Positions 15,377 through 23,141 of a stretch of DNA of 64,000 nt are shown here, piece by piece. Origin of the DNA: an uncultured Sulfitobacter sp. (GTDB taxonomy: Bacteria; Pseudomonadota; Alphaproteobacteria; Rhodobacterales; Rhodobacteraceae); assembly GCF_947499945.1 (NCBI RefSeq), contig NZ_CANMQD010000001.1, positions 1,364,001-1,428,000 of the forward strand. The letters run 5' to 3'. The first letter of the stretch is position 1, and every line of letters begins with the position of its first letter. Position numbers and translations under genes: made by a program. Below the pieces are notes generated by a model. It made no database searches, was not told where the DNA came from, and was given only the letters and a program-made list of their open reading frames with translations.

Positions 15377-15404
15377 ACGCCCTTGCTTAGGCAGGGGCGC
15401 TTTT
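15377..15404. terminator. Bidirectional terminator between convergent genes
   Basis: GCCCTTGC (15380-15387), TTAG loop-closing bases and GCAGGGGC (15391-15398) form an 8-bp stem with one G-T pair, followed by TTTT at 15401-15404. It sits exactly between the stops of two convergent genes. Confidence 0.65.
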
Positions 15405-16788
15405 AAATGCTCTGAATATACTCATCTATTGCTTCTTCGATTTCTTCTTCTGGCAAACCAGCTTCCGTCAAGGATTTCCTAAGGTCTATCGTCTCTTCTT
15501 CTATTTGTGTTCTTCTTTTGTGCGCCTCTATTTTTTCAGCGAGAATTTTAGATTTCAGATCACCAGGGCTAGTTCCTTCAGTTTTATCAGATTTGCCGAT
15601 CTTCTCGTGAAACTTGGCCCGCTTCGCTTTTACTGTGTGATCTTTGATTTCGTCTTCTAGAACTTCTTCGTCTGACCGGAATGCCTTTATTTTGATCCGT
15701 GCGTGTCCGTTTGTAATTTCCTGAGCTGAGCCGTACGGGATCAACCGATCCCCTTCCTTGCGGTATGCGAAAAATTCAATTTTCGTGACAACATAGTAAT
15801 TGTAGGTTTTCCCCGTTGGCGCCTCTGTATGGGCGAACTCACCGTCAGGCGTTAAGGTGTCCGAGTAAATTTTTGTACAGTGCTGATCGAAGTCTCGTTC
15901 AACCAACCTTCCTTCGTTGATGTATATTGAAAGCGTTACACCAATTTCTTCTTGAGCGACGAGACTAGTAAATTTTCCGTACCCACCTTCTGAAAAGGTA
16001 TCAGCCGTAATATCTGCTACGTCTGAAATATCGGGCATGGTCAGCCTTGAGCCTTCCCATTTTATAACGGGAGCACCACGTGTATCAGGATTGAATTCGT
16101 CCGCTTCTATGCTGACATCTAGGTGAGAAAGGCGGATAATCTGCGTAACCGCATCAGTTTTGTTTTCCATATATTTAGTAACACCGTTTGCTAGTGATGC
16201 TTTCATGTTCTCCAAAACTGACTGAATTCTTGAGAGTTCTCGTTGAAACGCTTTACCTGTCAAAATCTCTGGATTTTTGAACTGATCTTCTCTGCCTTGT
16301 GCTTGCCTCTGACGCATCGCCATCATGTGATCTTCTTGGGCTTGGATAAATTTTGGGGTTGAGATTAGACTTTCGGCAAGTGCATATGCAATAAGACCGG
16401 CGACTGCAGCAACTATAAATGCGAGGAACCCGTACCAGCCTGCTCCCTTTGCAACAGCAAAGACAATAACACCTGTTATTCCCAAGGCCATTATCTCAGG
16501 GGTTCTTTCTCTTCTGACAGGTTGATTTTCTAAAGAAGAGTAGCGACTACTTTTGTCATCATCGAGTTCTTTTTGTCGTGCTTTTAGGTCGTTCATCTCA
16601 GCAACGTAATCGATGCGACCTTGTTCAGCTTGTTTGAGTTCTCGTTCGACAGTTTCTACAATTTTTTGCACAGAATCCACTTTGTCATGGGCAACGAATT
16701 TGCCCTGTAATCCTCTTAGAGCCTCCGCAATGTTGGCTAAACTCTTGTCTTGAAAATCGTAATCTAGTTTATCTACGTTAATGCTCAT
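15403..16788 (-). CDS. Membrane protein with two TM helices and coiled coils (461 aa)
   Basis: Residues ~1-90 are a heptad-like charged helix (VQKIVETVERELKQAEQGRI). Residues ~98-140 contain two adjacent membrane segments (MALGITGVIVFAVAK and FLAFIVAAVAGLIAYALAE). A beta-rich soluble domain (~215-370) follows, and the tail (~385-461) is another coiled coil ending in a Glu-rich helix. The termini probably face the cytoplasm. I do not recognise a family. Within this element it is the only integral membrane protein, so it could anchor the VirD4-like ATPases, which themselves lack membrane helices. That pairing is inferred. A 6-bp inverted repeat (TTGGGT-n5-ACCCAA, 16815-16831) lies just upstream. 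Confidence 0.7.
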   Translation of the reverse strand: MSINVDKLDYDFQDKSLANIAEALRGLQGKFVAHDKVDSVQKIVETVERELKQAEQGRIDYVAEMNDLKARQKELDDDKSSRYSSLENQPVRRERTPEIMALGITGVIVFAVAKGAGWYGFLAFIVAAVAGLIAYALAESLISTPKFIQAQEDHMMAMRQRQAQGREDQFKNPEILTGKAFQRELSRIQSVLENMKASLANGVTKYMENKTDAVTQIIRLSHLDVSIEADEFNPDTRGAPVIKWEGSRLTMPDISDVADITADTFSEGGYGKFTSLVAQEEIGVTLSIYINEGRLVERDFDQHCTKIYSDTLTPDGEFAHTEAPTGKTYNYYVVTKIEFFAYRKEGDRLIPYGSAQEITNGHARIKIKAFRSDEEVLEDEIKDHTVKAKRAKFHEKIGKSDKTEGTSPGDLKSKILAEKIEAHKRRTQIEEETIDLRKSLTEAGLPEEEIEEAIDEYIQSI

Positions 16789-16976
16789 CGACTATCTCAT
16801 ACTGTTTTGAAACTTTGGGTGTTTTACCCAATATATCTCCTATTTTCTTTTTTGGTATAAAATTTCCGTCAATGTTGAAGTGGTGCGAATATCATTACTT
16901 TCGATCCAATCACTAACCCATTGCTACAAATAGGTTTATTGTGGATATTAATTCCGGTGCGAAACATCGGACAAAA

Positions 16977-16985
16977 TGTTACAAT
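16977..16985 (+). promoter_or_regulatory. Extended -10 of a leaderless promoter (resolvase)
   Basis: TGTTACAAT: TG at 16977-16978 and hexamer TACAAT at 16980-16985. Exactly six bases separate it from ATG 16992. No ribosome-binding site precedes the gene. Confidence 0.55.
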
Positions 16986-16991
16986 CAGCGG

Positions 16992-17540
16992 ATGCTAATT
17001 GGATATGCCCGCGTCTCAACAACCGCTCAAAACCTTGATCGCCAAATCGCTGCAATCAATGATTTGGGTGTTACTCAAATCTACCGCGAGAAGATCTCTG
17101 GCAAAAGCCTCAAAGGGCGACCTGAGCTTGAGAAAGCCGTCGATGTCCTTGGGACGAACGACGTTTTGGTTATTGCCGAATGGGATCGAGCCACGCGGTC
17201 GATGGCCGATGGTATTTCGATCATTCAGCGCATTGCGGACCGTGGTGCATCTGTCAGAGTCTTGGATAAGCCGTGGCTCGATTTGACGACCCCAATGGGA
17301 AAAGGCATCTTAGCTTTCCTTTCTGCACTTGCCGAAGATGAGCGGGTTCGGATTACAAGGAGGGCAAATCAAGGACGTATACTGGCTAAAGCTAAGGGGG
17401 TTAGGTTCGGTAGAAAACCAAAGTTGACGTCTCATCAAATAAGCGTTGCAGTAAATCGCGTAGCATCCGGTGATAGCTTTCGCGCCGTCGCGAAGGATAT
17501 GGGAGTCCACCATGCAACGATATCACGATTGATGAAGTGA
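16992..17540 (+). CDS. Serine recombinase, resolvase/invertase family
   Basis: 182 residues from ATG 16992. The opening LIGYARVST carries the nucleophilic Ser (S9), with downstream YREKISGKSLKGRPEL. The IAEWDRATRS block holds the DR-x-x-R active-site arginines, and GILAFLSALAEDERVRI leads into the long helix. The C-terminal HTH (SFRAVAKDMGVHHATISRLMK) binds DNA. Full length for a Tn3-type resolvase. No transposase or inverted ends surround it, so it more likely resolves multimers of the element or inverts a segment than moves a transposon. Its resolution site should be in the ~200 bp upstream; I could not define one. Confidence 0.88.
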   Translation: MLIGYARVSTTAQNLDRQIAAINDLGVTQIYREKISGKSLKGRPELEKAVDVLGTNDVLVIAEWDRATRSMADGISIIQRIADRGASVRVLDKPWLDLTTPMGKGILAFLSALAEDERVRITRRANQGRILAKAKGVRFGRKPKLTSHQISVAVNRVASGDSFRAVAKDMGVHHATISRLMK

Positions 17541-17622
17541 AGTAAGTTCGCTTACTTCAAAATGCTAAGATCTAAATGGGAGCGTGCGCTCAGCCCTACC
17601 CCAAAGATTAGTCAATTTTAAA

Positions 17623-19317
17623 TTATGCCTCAAGCGCACGGTAGTATTCATCGATGTAAGGCTTGAATAAGCTTGTTACTCCATCAAATTGGCTCTGTTG
17701 CAGGAATGAGTCTTTTTCAGAAGGAACAATCTCATAACCCTTGTAGTCATAATCATGTAAATAAACGGCACCCAAAACAAACTGGGTGTCATCAGGTCGG
17801 TTTTCGAATGCAAACTTGATCATCGCGTTGATGTTGCTCTGATCTTGTTCGTTTTGATTTGGCGTATCTATAACAATCGGTGCGAAAACTGCTGTAGAAA
17901 ATTTCTTGATCGTGTGAAGTACGGCATAGTTGTAGGCGAGAACTTTCCTTGCCTTATCACTGCCAGTTGCATCTATGTTCGGCTTGATGTCGGTTTTCAT
18001 TTTATCCGTTGCAGTGGTGTTCAGCTTCCTAGCAAATACTTCCAACTTTCCTGCATAAAAATCCATAATCTCTTTTTTTCTCGCGGTGGATGATAACTTC
18101 GTCATTTCCTTGGTGTAGCCTTTGATTTCCGCCGCCAGAGATCCCACTTTCGTGTCGATTTTTTCTAACTCTTGAACGAATACCCTGTTGGAAAATTGTT
18201 TAGTTTCACGCTCAAGTGCCTGCCGAAGTGTGACCTTGCCTTTAGTTTGCGACAGCAAACTCTCAAGCTTGGCCTGTTGTGTTTGCAGTTTCCGTACACT
18301 CTCCAGCTCACCTTGGATATTAGTTGATATTTTATTCAACTTGATAAAGGCTTTATCGCGATACTCTCGACACAACACCACATCGTCCATCAAACTGAAT
18401 GTGTTAGAGAAATCATTTAGGTGCAGAGTTCCACAGGTTGGACAAGGTATCTCATCATCTGCCGTTTTCTTGAGGAACTTCGTGTCTTTTTCAAGTTCAG
18501 ACAGTGTGGCTTCAGCTAATAAAAATTCGTCATGCATTGCTACCTTTTGAGACTGCAGTCCAGACAGTTTACGTTTCGTTTGATTCAGTTGAACGTTTAG
18601 GGCATTCAGTTCCGAAAGTAGTTTTTCGACTTCCTTTTCAAAAAGTGTGATGTCGATTTCGATTCCGATATCCAACTCTCTAGTTTTTAGTGCTTTTTGT
18701 GCGTATTCAAAATGCCCTCGATACTTCTCTTGTTCACGCTGCTCTTCAAGCGCGCTATTTTTTACTGCGTTAGCCACATAGTATTCTTTTGGTTTTATCG
18801 CCGTATGAAATTCAGTTAGATTCCTAGCGGCATTGCTGAATGCGGCCATCTCCGAAAAGGCGTTAGCTGGCTGCGACCAACCACTATCTTGATCGATATA
18901 AAACGGCATGAACAATGAGGCAGGCCATGGTGTCATCGGAATGTTCAATCTTGAAGGAAATTCAACCTCAATTTCAAGCTTCTTACACAAGAATTTTCCA
19001 GCGCGAGTTGACGATGAAAAATGATCCAAAAGGATCCCATTTTCATCAAAAAACGCAACGAGATTTCCATTTCGAAAACATGTTAAGTTCTCCCCATCTA
19101 TCGAGAATTCAATCAGTGTTTGCACTTCGGCATTGGTGACATTGCCATACGCTAGGGGATCGGCCCCAAGCGAGCCGTAAAGGTGTTTTATAAATGCTGA
19201 CTTACCCATGCCGTTGCCGCCATGAACCACTGTTTCAGTTGGATTGATTGACTCGGTTCTCGCTTTCCTTTCTTTGTTCGAAAGTATCGAGAGTTTCTTG
19301 AATAGCAGTTTTTTCAT
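17623..19317 (-). CDS. Lamassu-like SMC/Rad50-type ATPase (LmuB-like)
   Basis: 564 residues. Walker A is GGNGMGKS (33-40). Two long coiled-coil arms (about 180-290 and 315-410) flank a zinc hook CPTC (C292, C295). An ABC-signature-like GSDKARKVLAYNYA (452-465) precedes Walker B and the D-loop, IVIDTPNQNEQDQ (481-493). A single CxxC hook and the DTPNQ-x-EQD ending match LmuB of Lamassu defence systems, where the ATPase senses DNA ends or structures and licenses a nuclease. It is 47 bp downstream of the Cap4-like nuclease gene on the same strand. Length is normal for the family. It could be another SMC-nuclease defence pair, but no LmuC accessory gene is seen. Confidence 0.78.
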   Translation of the reverse strand: MKKLLFKKLSILSNKERKARTESINPTETVVHGGNGMGKSAFIKHLYGSLGADPLAYGNVTNAEVQTLIEFSIDGENLTCFRNGNLVAFFDENGILLDHFSSSTRAGKFLCKKLEIEVEFPSRLNIPMTPWPASLFMPFYIDQDSGWSQPANAFSEMAAFSNAARNLTEFHTAIKPKEYYVANAVKNSALEEQREQEKYRGHFEYAQKALKTRELDIGIEIDITLFEKEVEKLLSELNALNVQLNQTKRKLSGLQSQKVAMHDEFLLAEATLSELEKDTKFLKKTADDEIPCPTCGTLHLNDFSNTFSLMDDVVLCREYRDKAFIKLNKISTNIQGELESVRKLQTQQAKLESLLSQTKGKVTLRQALERETKQFSNRVFVQELEKIDTKVGSLAAEIKGYTKEMTKLSSTARKKEIMDFYAGKLEVFARKLNTTATDKMKTDIKPNIDATGSDKARKVLAYNYAVLHTIKKFSTAVFAPIVIDTPNQNEQDQSNINAMIKFAFENRPDDTQFVLGAVYLHDYDYKGYEIVPSEKDSFLQQSQFDGVTSLFKPYIDEYYRALEA

Positions 19318-19364
19318 TTTTACTTTTTCTCAAATTCCGTATTAGTTTTTTGAATCTATCCTGC

Positions 19365-20453
19365 TTACTTTTTTGTATAAACTTCATATATTATTGCCGC
19401 TTTCAGCTGAGATTGCGAATGACCATAAACACCCAAAAGTTTTTGAGAGACTCTATGCAAAACGTCTTTAAGCGTTTCGATGTCACCAATTGGATTCAAT
19501 TCAAGTTCCCGTTTGATGCAATGTTTTAGTTTTTCAATTAGTACGTTTTCACTATTTAGAACCTGAGTTCTATATTCTTCAAAATCGCTTTTTAGTGAGA
19601 TTTTCTCAATCAGTGACAGCTCGCCAAGCTCTGGCAGTATCTCGCTCCATGTCGGGCACCTTCGGTAGTTTGTAGCCGTATTTATCCATTCGTCTAATTC
19701 TGATTTTGACACGCCTTTTTGCTTTATGGCTTCGGCGTAGACAGAGGATACGTCAGATGTCTTCTTTGTTTGTTTCTTTCTGCAAATTTCTTTGATCGTC
19801 GCAGTCAGAGCCTCAAGGGGTTGCTCGTCTGTACCAGTAACTGCCAACAAAAAGTCATGAACAGCACCTTTAACAATCTGTAAATGCTCTTCTTTGCTCA
19901 TCTGAACTTTTGTATAACCAATTTTTGCGAGTGAAGTATGGTCAATGTTTGATGGTGTAAAGCGAGTTTGGAGAAGTTCAATAACACGGGTTTTATCGTC
20001 GGAGCTAAGTTCATCAAAAGTGAACCGCTCTTTGTGTAATACCTTATCGCTGGTTTTCGGTGTCTTGCAGTGAGTCGCGGAGACAACATCGGCACTGGTT
20101 GCCGTATTTCCAAATTTTTCAATATTGAAATACAGCTTCTCAATCACGGAATCTTTCGTTTGCGCCGTCCCATCTTCTGTAGCCTTTTTTGACTTATCCC
20201 TTTTCAATAGACTGGCTAGCGGAAGATCATTTGCGTAGGATTTCAGCTGATAAAATTTAATTTCCGAAGGATCCTCTGGATTCAAAATCATTGCTAAATC
20301 ATCATGAAATTCGAATAGAACGACAAAGTCATCGACAGTTTCGTATCTTGAAAACAAGAGCTTCAGCCCGTAGCATAGCTGAAGTTCGAACGCGGCGTGT
20401 GTATGACCTGCATCAAAATCGGGCATCTCGCAAAGCTTAGCTTGGATTGTCAT
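19365..20453 (-). CDS. Cap4-type (DUF4297-like) nuclease, LmuA-like effector
   Basis: 362 residues from ATG 20453, with AGG in GGACAGGTGC upstream; a GTG four codons earlier is possible. The N-terminal ~90 residues fit a PD-(D/E)xK nuclease: helix AAFELQLCYGLKLLF, acidic FEFHDDLAM (E48, D51, D52) and FYQLKS (Q69, K71). The remaining ~270 residues are mostly helical and would serve as sensor or ATPase-binding part. In Lamassu the LmuA nuclease degrades DNA once LmuB is triggered, aborting phage or plasmid replication. It is first in a two-gene operon with the SMC ATPase. The nuclease assignment rests on motif spacing and context. Confidence 0.72.
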   Translation of the reverse strand: MTIQAKLCEMPDFDAGHTHAAFELQLCYGLKLLFSRYETVDDFVVLFEFHDDLAMILNPEDPSEIKFYQLKSYANDLPLASLLKRDKSKKATEDGTAQTKDSVIEKLYFNIEKFGNTATSADVVSATHCKTPKTSDKVLHKERFTFDELSSDDKTRVIELLQTRFTPSNIDHTSLAKIGYTKVQMSKEEHLQIVKGAVHDFLLAVTGTDEQPLEALTATIKEICRKKQTKKTSDVSSVYAEAIKQKGVSKSELDEWINTATNYRRCPTWSEILPELGELSLIEKISLKSDFEEYRTQVLNSENVLIEKLKHCIKRELELNPIGDIETLKDVLHRVSQKLLGVYGHSQSQLKAAIIYEVYTKK

Positions 20454-20685
20454 GCACCTGTCCACTCACAGTAATCTATTTAGGCGACGTTAGTCAGTAG
20501 GATATCGATTTGCAACTATGGCGATAGCTCCTTGCCTGCATTTATCTTTCAAGTGCTCACAACGGAAGGTCTGCACTTAGCTTTACGGTTTGAATTTAGA
20601 AGTTTGGGCGACCCAGCTCTATCTATTGGCGATTGTCTTGCATTGCTCGTGTGTGGATAACTTACCGTTCAAGATCCTTCCTGCC

Positions 20686-20694
20686 TGATACGAT
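20686..20694 (+). promoter_or_regulatory. Extended -10 of a leaderless promoter (HTH gene)
   Basis: TGATACGAT (TG at 20686, hexamer TACGAT 20689-20694), then six bases, then ATG 20701. Same geometry as upstream of 11483 and 16992. The 247-bp gap 20454-20700 shows nothing else I can name. Confidence 0.5.
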
Positions 20695-20700
20695 TCAATC

Positions 20701-21327
20701 ATGAACACACAAGAACACCAGAATCCCCGCACTTGGCTTACTGTCGATCAAGCCTTCGTTGCATGCCAATCTGAAGGCCTAAATCGAACAAAGAAGACTA
20801 TCCGATCATGGTGCCGTCACGACCATGTTGAATCGCAAAAACAAACAACTCCAACTGGTGAGCGGTGGATGGTTGAAGAGACTTCCCTAACAGTAAAAAT
20901 CCAATCTGAGCTGGAGTTCCTTCATCAAAAACCTGACGTCCAGACGAGTGCGAACCTGTCCGAACCCGTACAGACGCAGTCCGAACCGGTGCGCACAGGT
21001 GCAGACCCGTTCGAACAAGCGCAAACGCGTTCGTACATAGGTGAACCTGAGCAAGCATATGTGAGCCTATCTGAACGAGAGCGACAGCTTGAGGCTCAAG
21101 TGCAATCATTGAGGATCGACAAAGCTGTGCGTGACAAACAGATCGAATTTTTCACCAAACAAAATGAGGAAGGGCAGATAAGCCTCCTCGGTCAAAGCCG
21201 ATACATTGGGCATCTCGAAACCCATGTGCTACGTCTTGGTGGGCAACCTGATCAAGCCTTCTTGCAAGCGCCAGTTCCACAACAGCCTATCAATCATGAC
21301 CAACGGCCGCTGAACGGTGTGCATTAG
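20701..21327 (+). CDS. HTH-coiled-coil DNA-binding protein (208 aa)
   Basis: The N-terminal ~65 residues look like a MerR/excisionase-type winged helix (WLTVDQAFVACQSEGLNRTK, then RSWCRHDHVESQKQTTPTGERWMV). A linker of degenerate repeats follows (~85-120, SEPVQTQSEPVRTGADP). Then comes a coiled coil (~123-170, SERERQLEAQVQSLRIDKAV) and a Pro/Gln-rich tail. It is followed 44 bp later by the HTH replication protein on the same strand. Repeated CGAACC units in the DNA of the linker occur at 20951, 20961 and 20982. The likely role is copy-number control or partition-like DNA binding near the replication gene, by analogy with plasmid layouts only. Confidence 0.6.
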   Translation: MNTQEHQNPRTWLTVDQAFVACQSEGLNRTKKTIRSWCRHDHVESQKQTTPTGERWMVEETSLTVKIQSELEFLHQKPDVQTSANLSEPVQTQSEPVRTGADPFEQAQTRSYIGEPEQAYVSLSERERQLEAQVQSLRIDKAVRDKQIEFFTKQNEEGQISLLGQSRYIGHLETHVLRLGGQPDQAFLQAPVPQQPINHDQRPLNGVH

Positions 21328-21352
21328 TCAATGCATCTAGATCGTCAGTGCG

Positions 21353-21361
21353 TGATATAAT
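21353..21361 (+). promoter_or_regulatory. Extended -10 promoter of the small HTH replication gene
   Basis: TGATATAAT (TG 21353-21354, TATAAT 21356-21361). ATG 21372 is ten bases downstream, so the leader would be at most a few bases. No ribosome-binding site. Confidence 0.55.
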
Positions 21362-21371
21362 CTAATCATCT

Positions 21372-21728
21372 ATGGAAGCCCAAAACATCGGACAGCTCCT
21401 TCGGGATAGAAACATCATCCTCAAAGGTGGAGACGTCATCACAAATGGTGGTGGCTTTACGCAGGTTCCAAATTTCATTCTGGTCAGTAAAAAGGTCAGC
21501 GTCGGAGCGAAGCTGACATACGCAATGCTTCTGAAATACGCTTGGCAAAACGATCACTGTTTTCCAGGACAGGAAACATTGGCCGATGACATGGGAGCGG
21601 GGAAGCGATCAGTTGTTAGGTGGATCAAGGAGCTTGAGGAAGTGGACTTTCTAAAAGTTAAAAGACGTGGTTTGGGAAAATCTAATCTATACGAGATGAA
21701 CCTGACCGCACGTAAAACGAAAACCTAG
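21372..21728 (+). CDS. HTH_36 replication-initiator-like protein (118 aa)
   Basis: Residues ~30-105 form a winged-helix domain of the HTH_36 type: FTQVPNFILVSKKVSVGAKL, YAMLLKYAWQNDHCFPGQET and DDMGAGKRSVVRWIKELEEVDFL. This is the same class of domain as the rep protein at 4194-5048, but here it stands almost alone with a short basic tail (TARKTKT). Iteron-like repeats begin two bases after the stop. It could be the element's replication initiator, truncated relative to plasmid relatives, or a regulator. The nearness of repeats, a primase gene in the same element and a leaderless promoter support replication. Confidence 0.62.
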   Translation: MEAQNIGQLLRDRNIILKGGDVITNGGGFTQVPNFILVSKKVSVGAKLTYAMLLKYAWQNDHCFPGQETLADDMGAGKRSVVRWIKELEEVDFLKVKRRGLGKSNLYEMNLTARKTKT

Positions 21729-21729
21729 G

Positions 21730-21793
21730 AGTGCCAAAATGGCACTTCTGGAAACGCCAATGGGTCACCCCTGTGACGCCAATTTGGCACTTC
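21730..21793. repeat. Iteron-like repeats downstream of the HTH replication gene
   Basis: GCCAAAATGGCACTTC (21733-21748) and GCCAATTTGGCACTTC (21778-21793) match at 14 of 16 bases, 45 bp apart. The first is part of a perfect inverted repeat AGTGCCA-aaa-TGGCACT (21730-21746). Between them ACGCCAAT recurs (21755, 21776), and GTCAC/GTGAC form a small inverted repeat. Candidate initiator binding sites or origin. Confidence 0.6.
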
Positions 21794-21888
21794 CCTCTAT
21801 AGAAGAACACTCACTTAAGAATAAGTAAGTCAGAAGCATTCAGAATTTCGTATTTTAAAAAAAAGGGGAGGAATCCAGACAAGGCCGA

Positions 21889-23034
21889 TCAGGGCCGAAC
21901 CTTCCGAACATTGATGGCGGCGGCATCCAAACTGTTCTTTAAATGAACGGCATAATGCTTCTCGATCATCTCAACGCTGGTGCGACAATTTTTGGCGATC
22001 TGATAGATATCAGCGCCCTCCAACAGACGAAATGAAATGTAGCTGTGCCGTAGCGAATAGAGCGTCCGTCGATTACCTTCACGATCAAATTTTAAATTTA
22101 GCTCTTCCAAAATCCGATTGAACTGTTTCTTGTGATCTGCCGGAAAAAGACGGTCGGTCGGTTCCGGTTGATTGCGTTCAATCATCCTTTGAAAAGGACG
22201 AACAGCACCGATGGTGCTTTTGCAATATCCCACCCCGCGCTTGCCGCGCACTTCGATCTCCAAGATCGTCTCACCTGTGGCATCATCTTCGACGACGTCG
22301 ACATCTCGGTATTCAAGCCAGTTGGCTTCGTCAGGACGAATACCTGTATTTGCCATAAACAAGATTTTGTCGTGCAGCTGCTCGGCAAGACGAACGTGAT
22401 ATCCATTTGTCATTGCTTTGATATTGGCTCGGGTTGCCGTGTAGAGCTGCTTGTATTCGTCTGGAGAGAACCAAGCCCGATGTGAGACCTTAGTTGAGCT
22501 GCGATAGGGAGCCGTTAGGTCTGGTATGTGATCAAGCCACCCATGGCGCACAGCCGCTTTCAGAGTCATGCGCAATGTCACAATTTCTTTTTGCAATGTT
22601 GCTGCCGCTGGATGCTTGCCTCGATACGTCGATTGAAGACGCGCAATTCGGTACTCTTGGATCTTTGTGGTTGTTATCTCAGATAGCCCCAGAGGCCCCA
22701 AAAACGGTGTCAGATGCAGTCGAAGGTGGTTGGAGTGGTTGCTAAGGCATTTAGGGTTCCGTTCGCCCATAGTGTCTGCCTCAAACTCCCTCAGAAAAAG
22801 CTCACCTGCTTTGGCAAACGTTCTTTCGTTTTTCAGCTCCCCACGCGATTGTTTGCCGCGAAGCGTTAGGTACCAATCTTCTGCAAACTCCTTTGCAAGC
22901 TTCAGGCTTTCTTCTTTGGTCGAAACACGGTGATTTTTACCGTTCAAGAACGTTGCTGACTGCCAATAACGACTATTCTCACGTCTGTAGACGTGGACTT
23001 TGTCACCTAGAATCGAATGCTTCTCAGTACCCAT
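21889..23034 (-). CDS. int: Tyrosine-type site-specific integrase
   Basis: 381 residues from ATG 23034 (GGAG nine bases upstream; a TTG five codons earlier is possible). The N-terminal part has the arm-binding fold (VHVYRRENSRYWQSATFLNG), and the core-binding domain lies at ~75-170. The catalytic residues are visible: Arg in GIRPDEANWLEY, SLRHSYISF supplying Arg and His, and the nucleophile in EKHYAVH (Y near residue 365). The usual first His of box II is Tyr. It lies 108 bp from the 3' end of tRNA-Arg and is oriented as in most tRNA-targeting islands. Phased GTGTAA sites lie in its leader. It catalyses insertion into and excision from the tRNA gene. Confidence 0.93.
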   Translation of the reverse strand: MGTEKHSILGDKVHVYRRENSRYWQSATFLNGKNHRVSTKEESLKLAKEFAEDWYLTLRGKQSRGELKNERTFAKAGELFLREFEADTMGERNPKCLSNHSNHLRLHLTPFLGPLGLSEITTTKIQEYRIARLQSTYRGKHPAAATLQKEIVTLRMTLKAAVRHGWLDHIPDLTAPYRSSTKVSHRAWFSPDEYKQLYTATRANIKAMTNGYHVRLAEQLHDKILFMANTGIRPDEANWLEYRDVDVVEDDATGETILEIEVRGKRGVGYCKSTIGAVRPFQRMIERNQPEPTDRLFPADHKKQFNRILEELNLKFDREGNRRTLYSLRHSYISFRLLEGADIYQIAKNCRTSVEMIEKHYAVHLKNSLDAAAINVRKVRP

Positions 23035-23051
23035 GCCAATACTCTCCAAAT

Positions 23052-23078
23052 GTGTGAAAGTGTGTAAGCTATGTGTAA
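23052..23078. repeat. Candidate integrase arm-type sites, right end
   Basis: GTGTGA (23052-23057), GTGTAA (23062-23067) and GTGTAA (23073-23078) lie 10-11 bp apart between int and the tRNA. They match the cluster at 5301-5328 in sequence, direction and spacing. Binding here would also let the integrase repress its own gene. Confidence 0.6.
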
Positions 23079-23141
23079 CGGTATTTCAGCTTGGATTGTC
23101 GGTCAAGTATTTCAATAATTACTTGTTTTTGTTTGTTTAAA

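Noticed and set aside
16941..16991. Longer start for the serine recombinase
   Set aside because: The family begins at the LIGYARVS strand; the extra 17 residues are not conserved in type and lie upstream of the probable transcription start.
21838..21888. Intrinsic terminator after int
   Set aside because: On the minus strand a run of eight T follows the gene, but the only preceding stem is four base pairs (GGCC/GGCC), too weak to claim.
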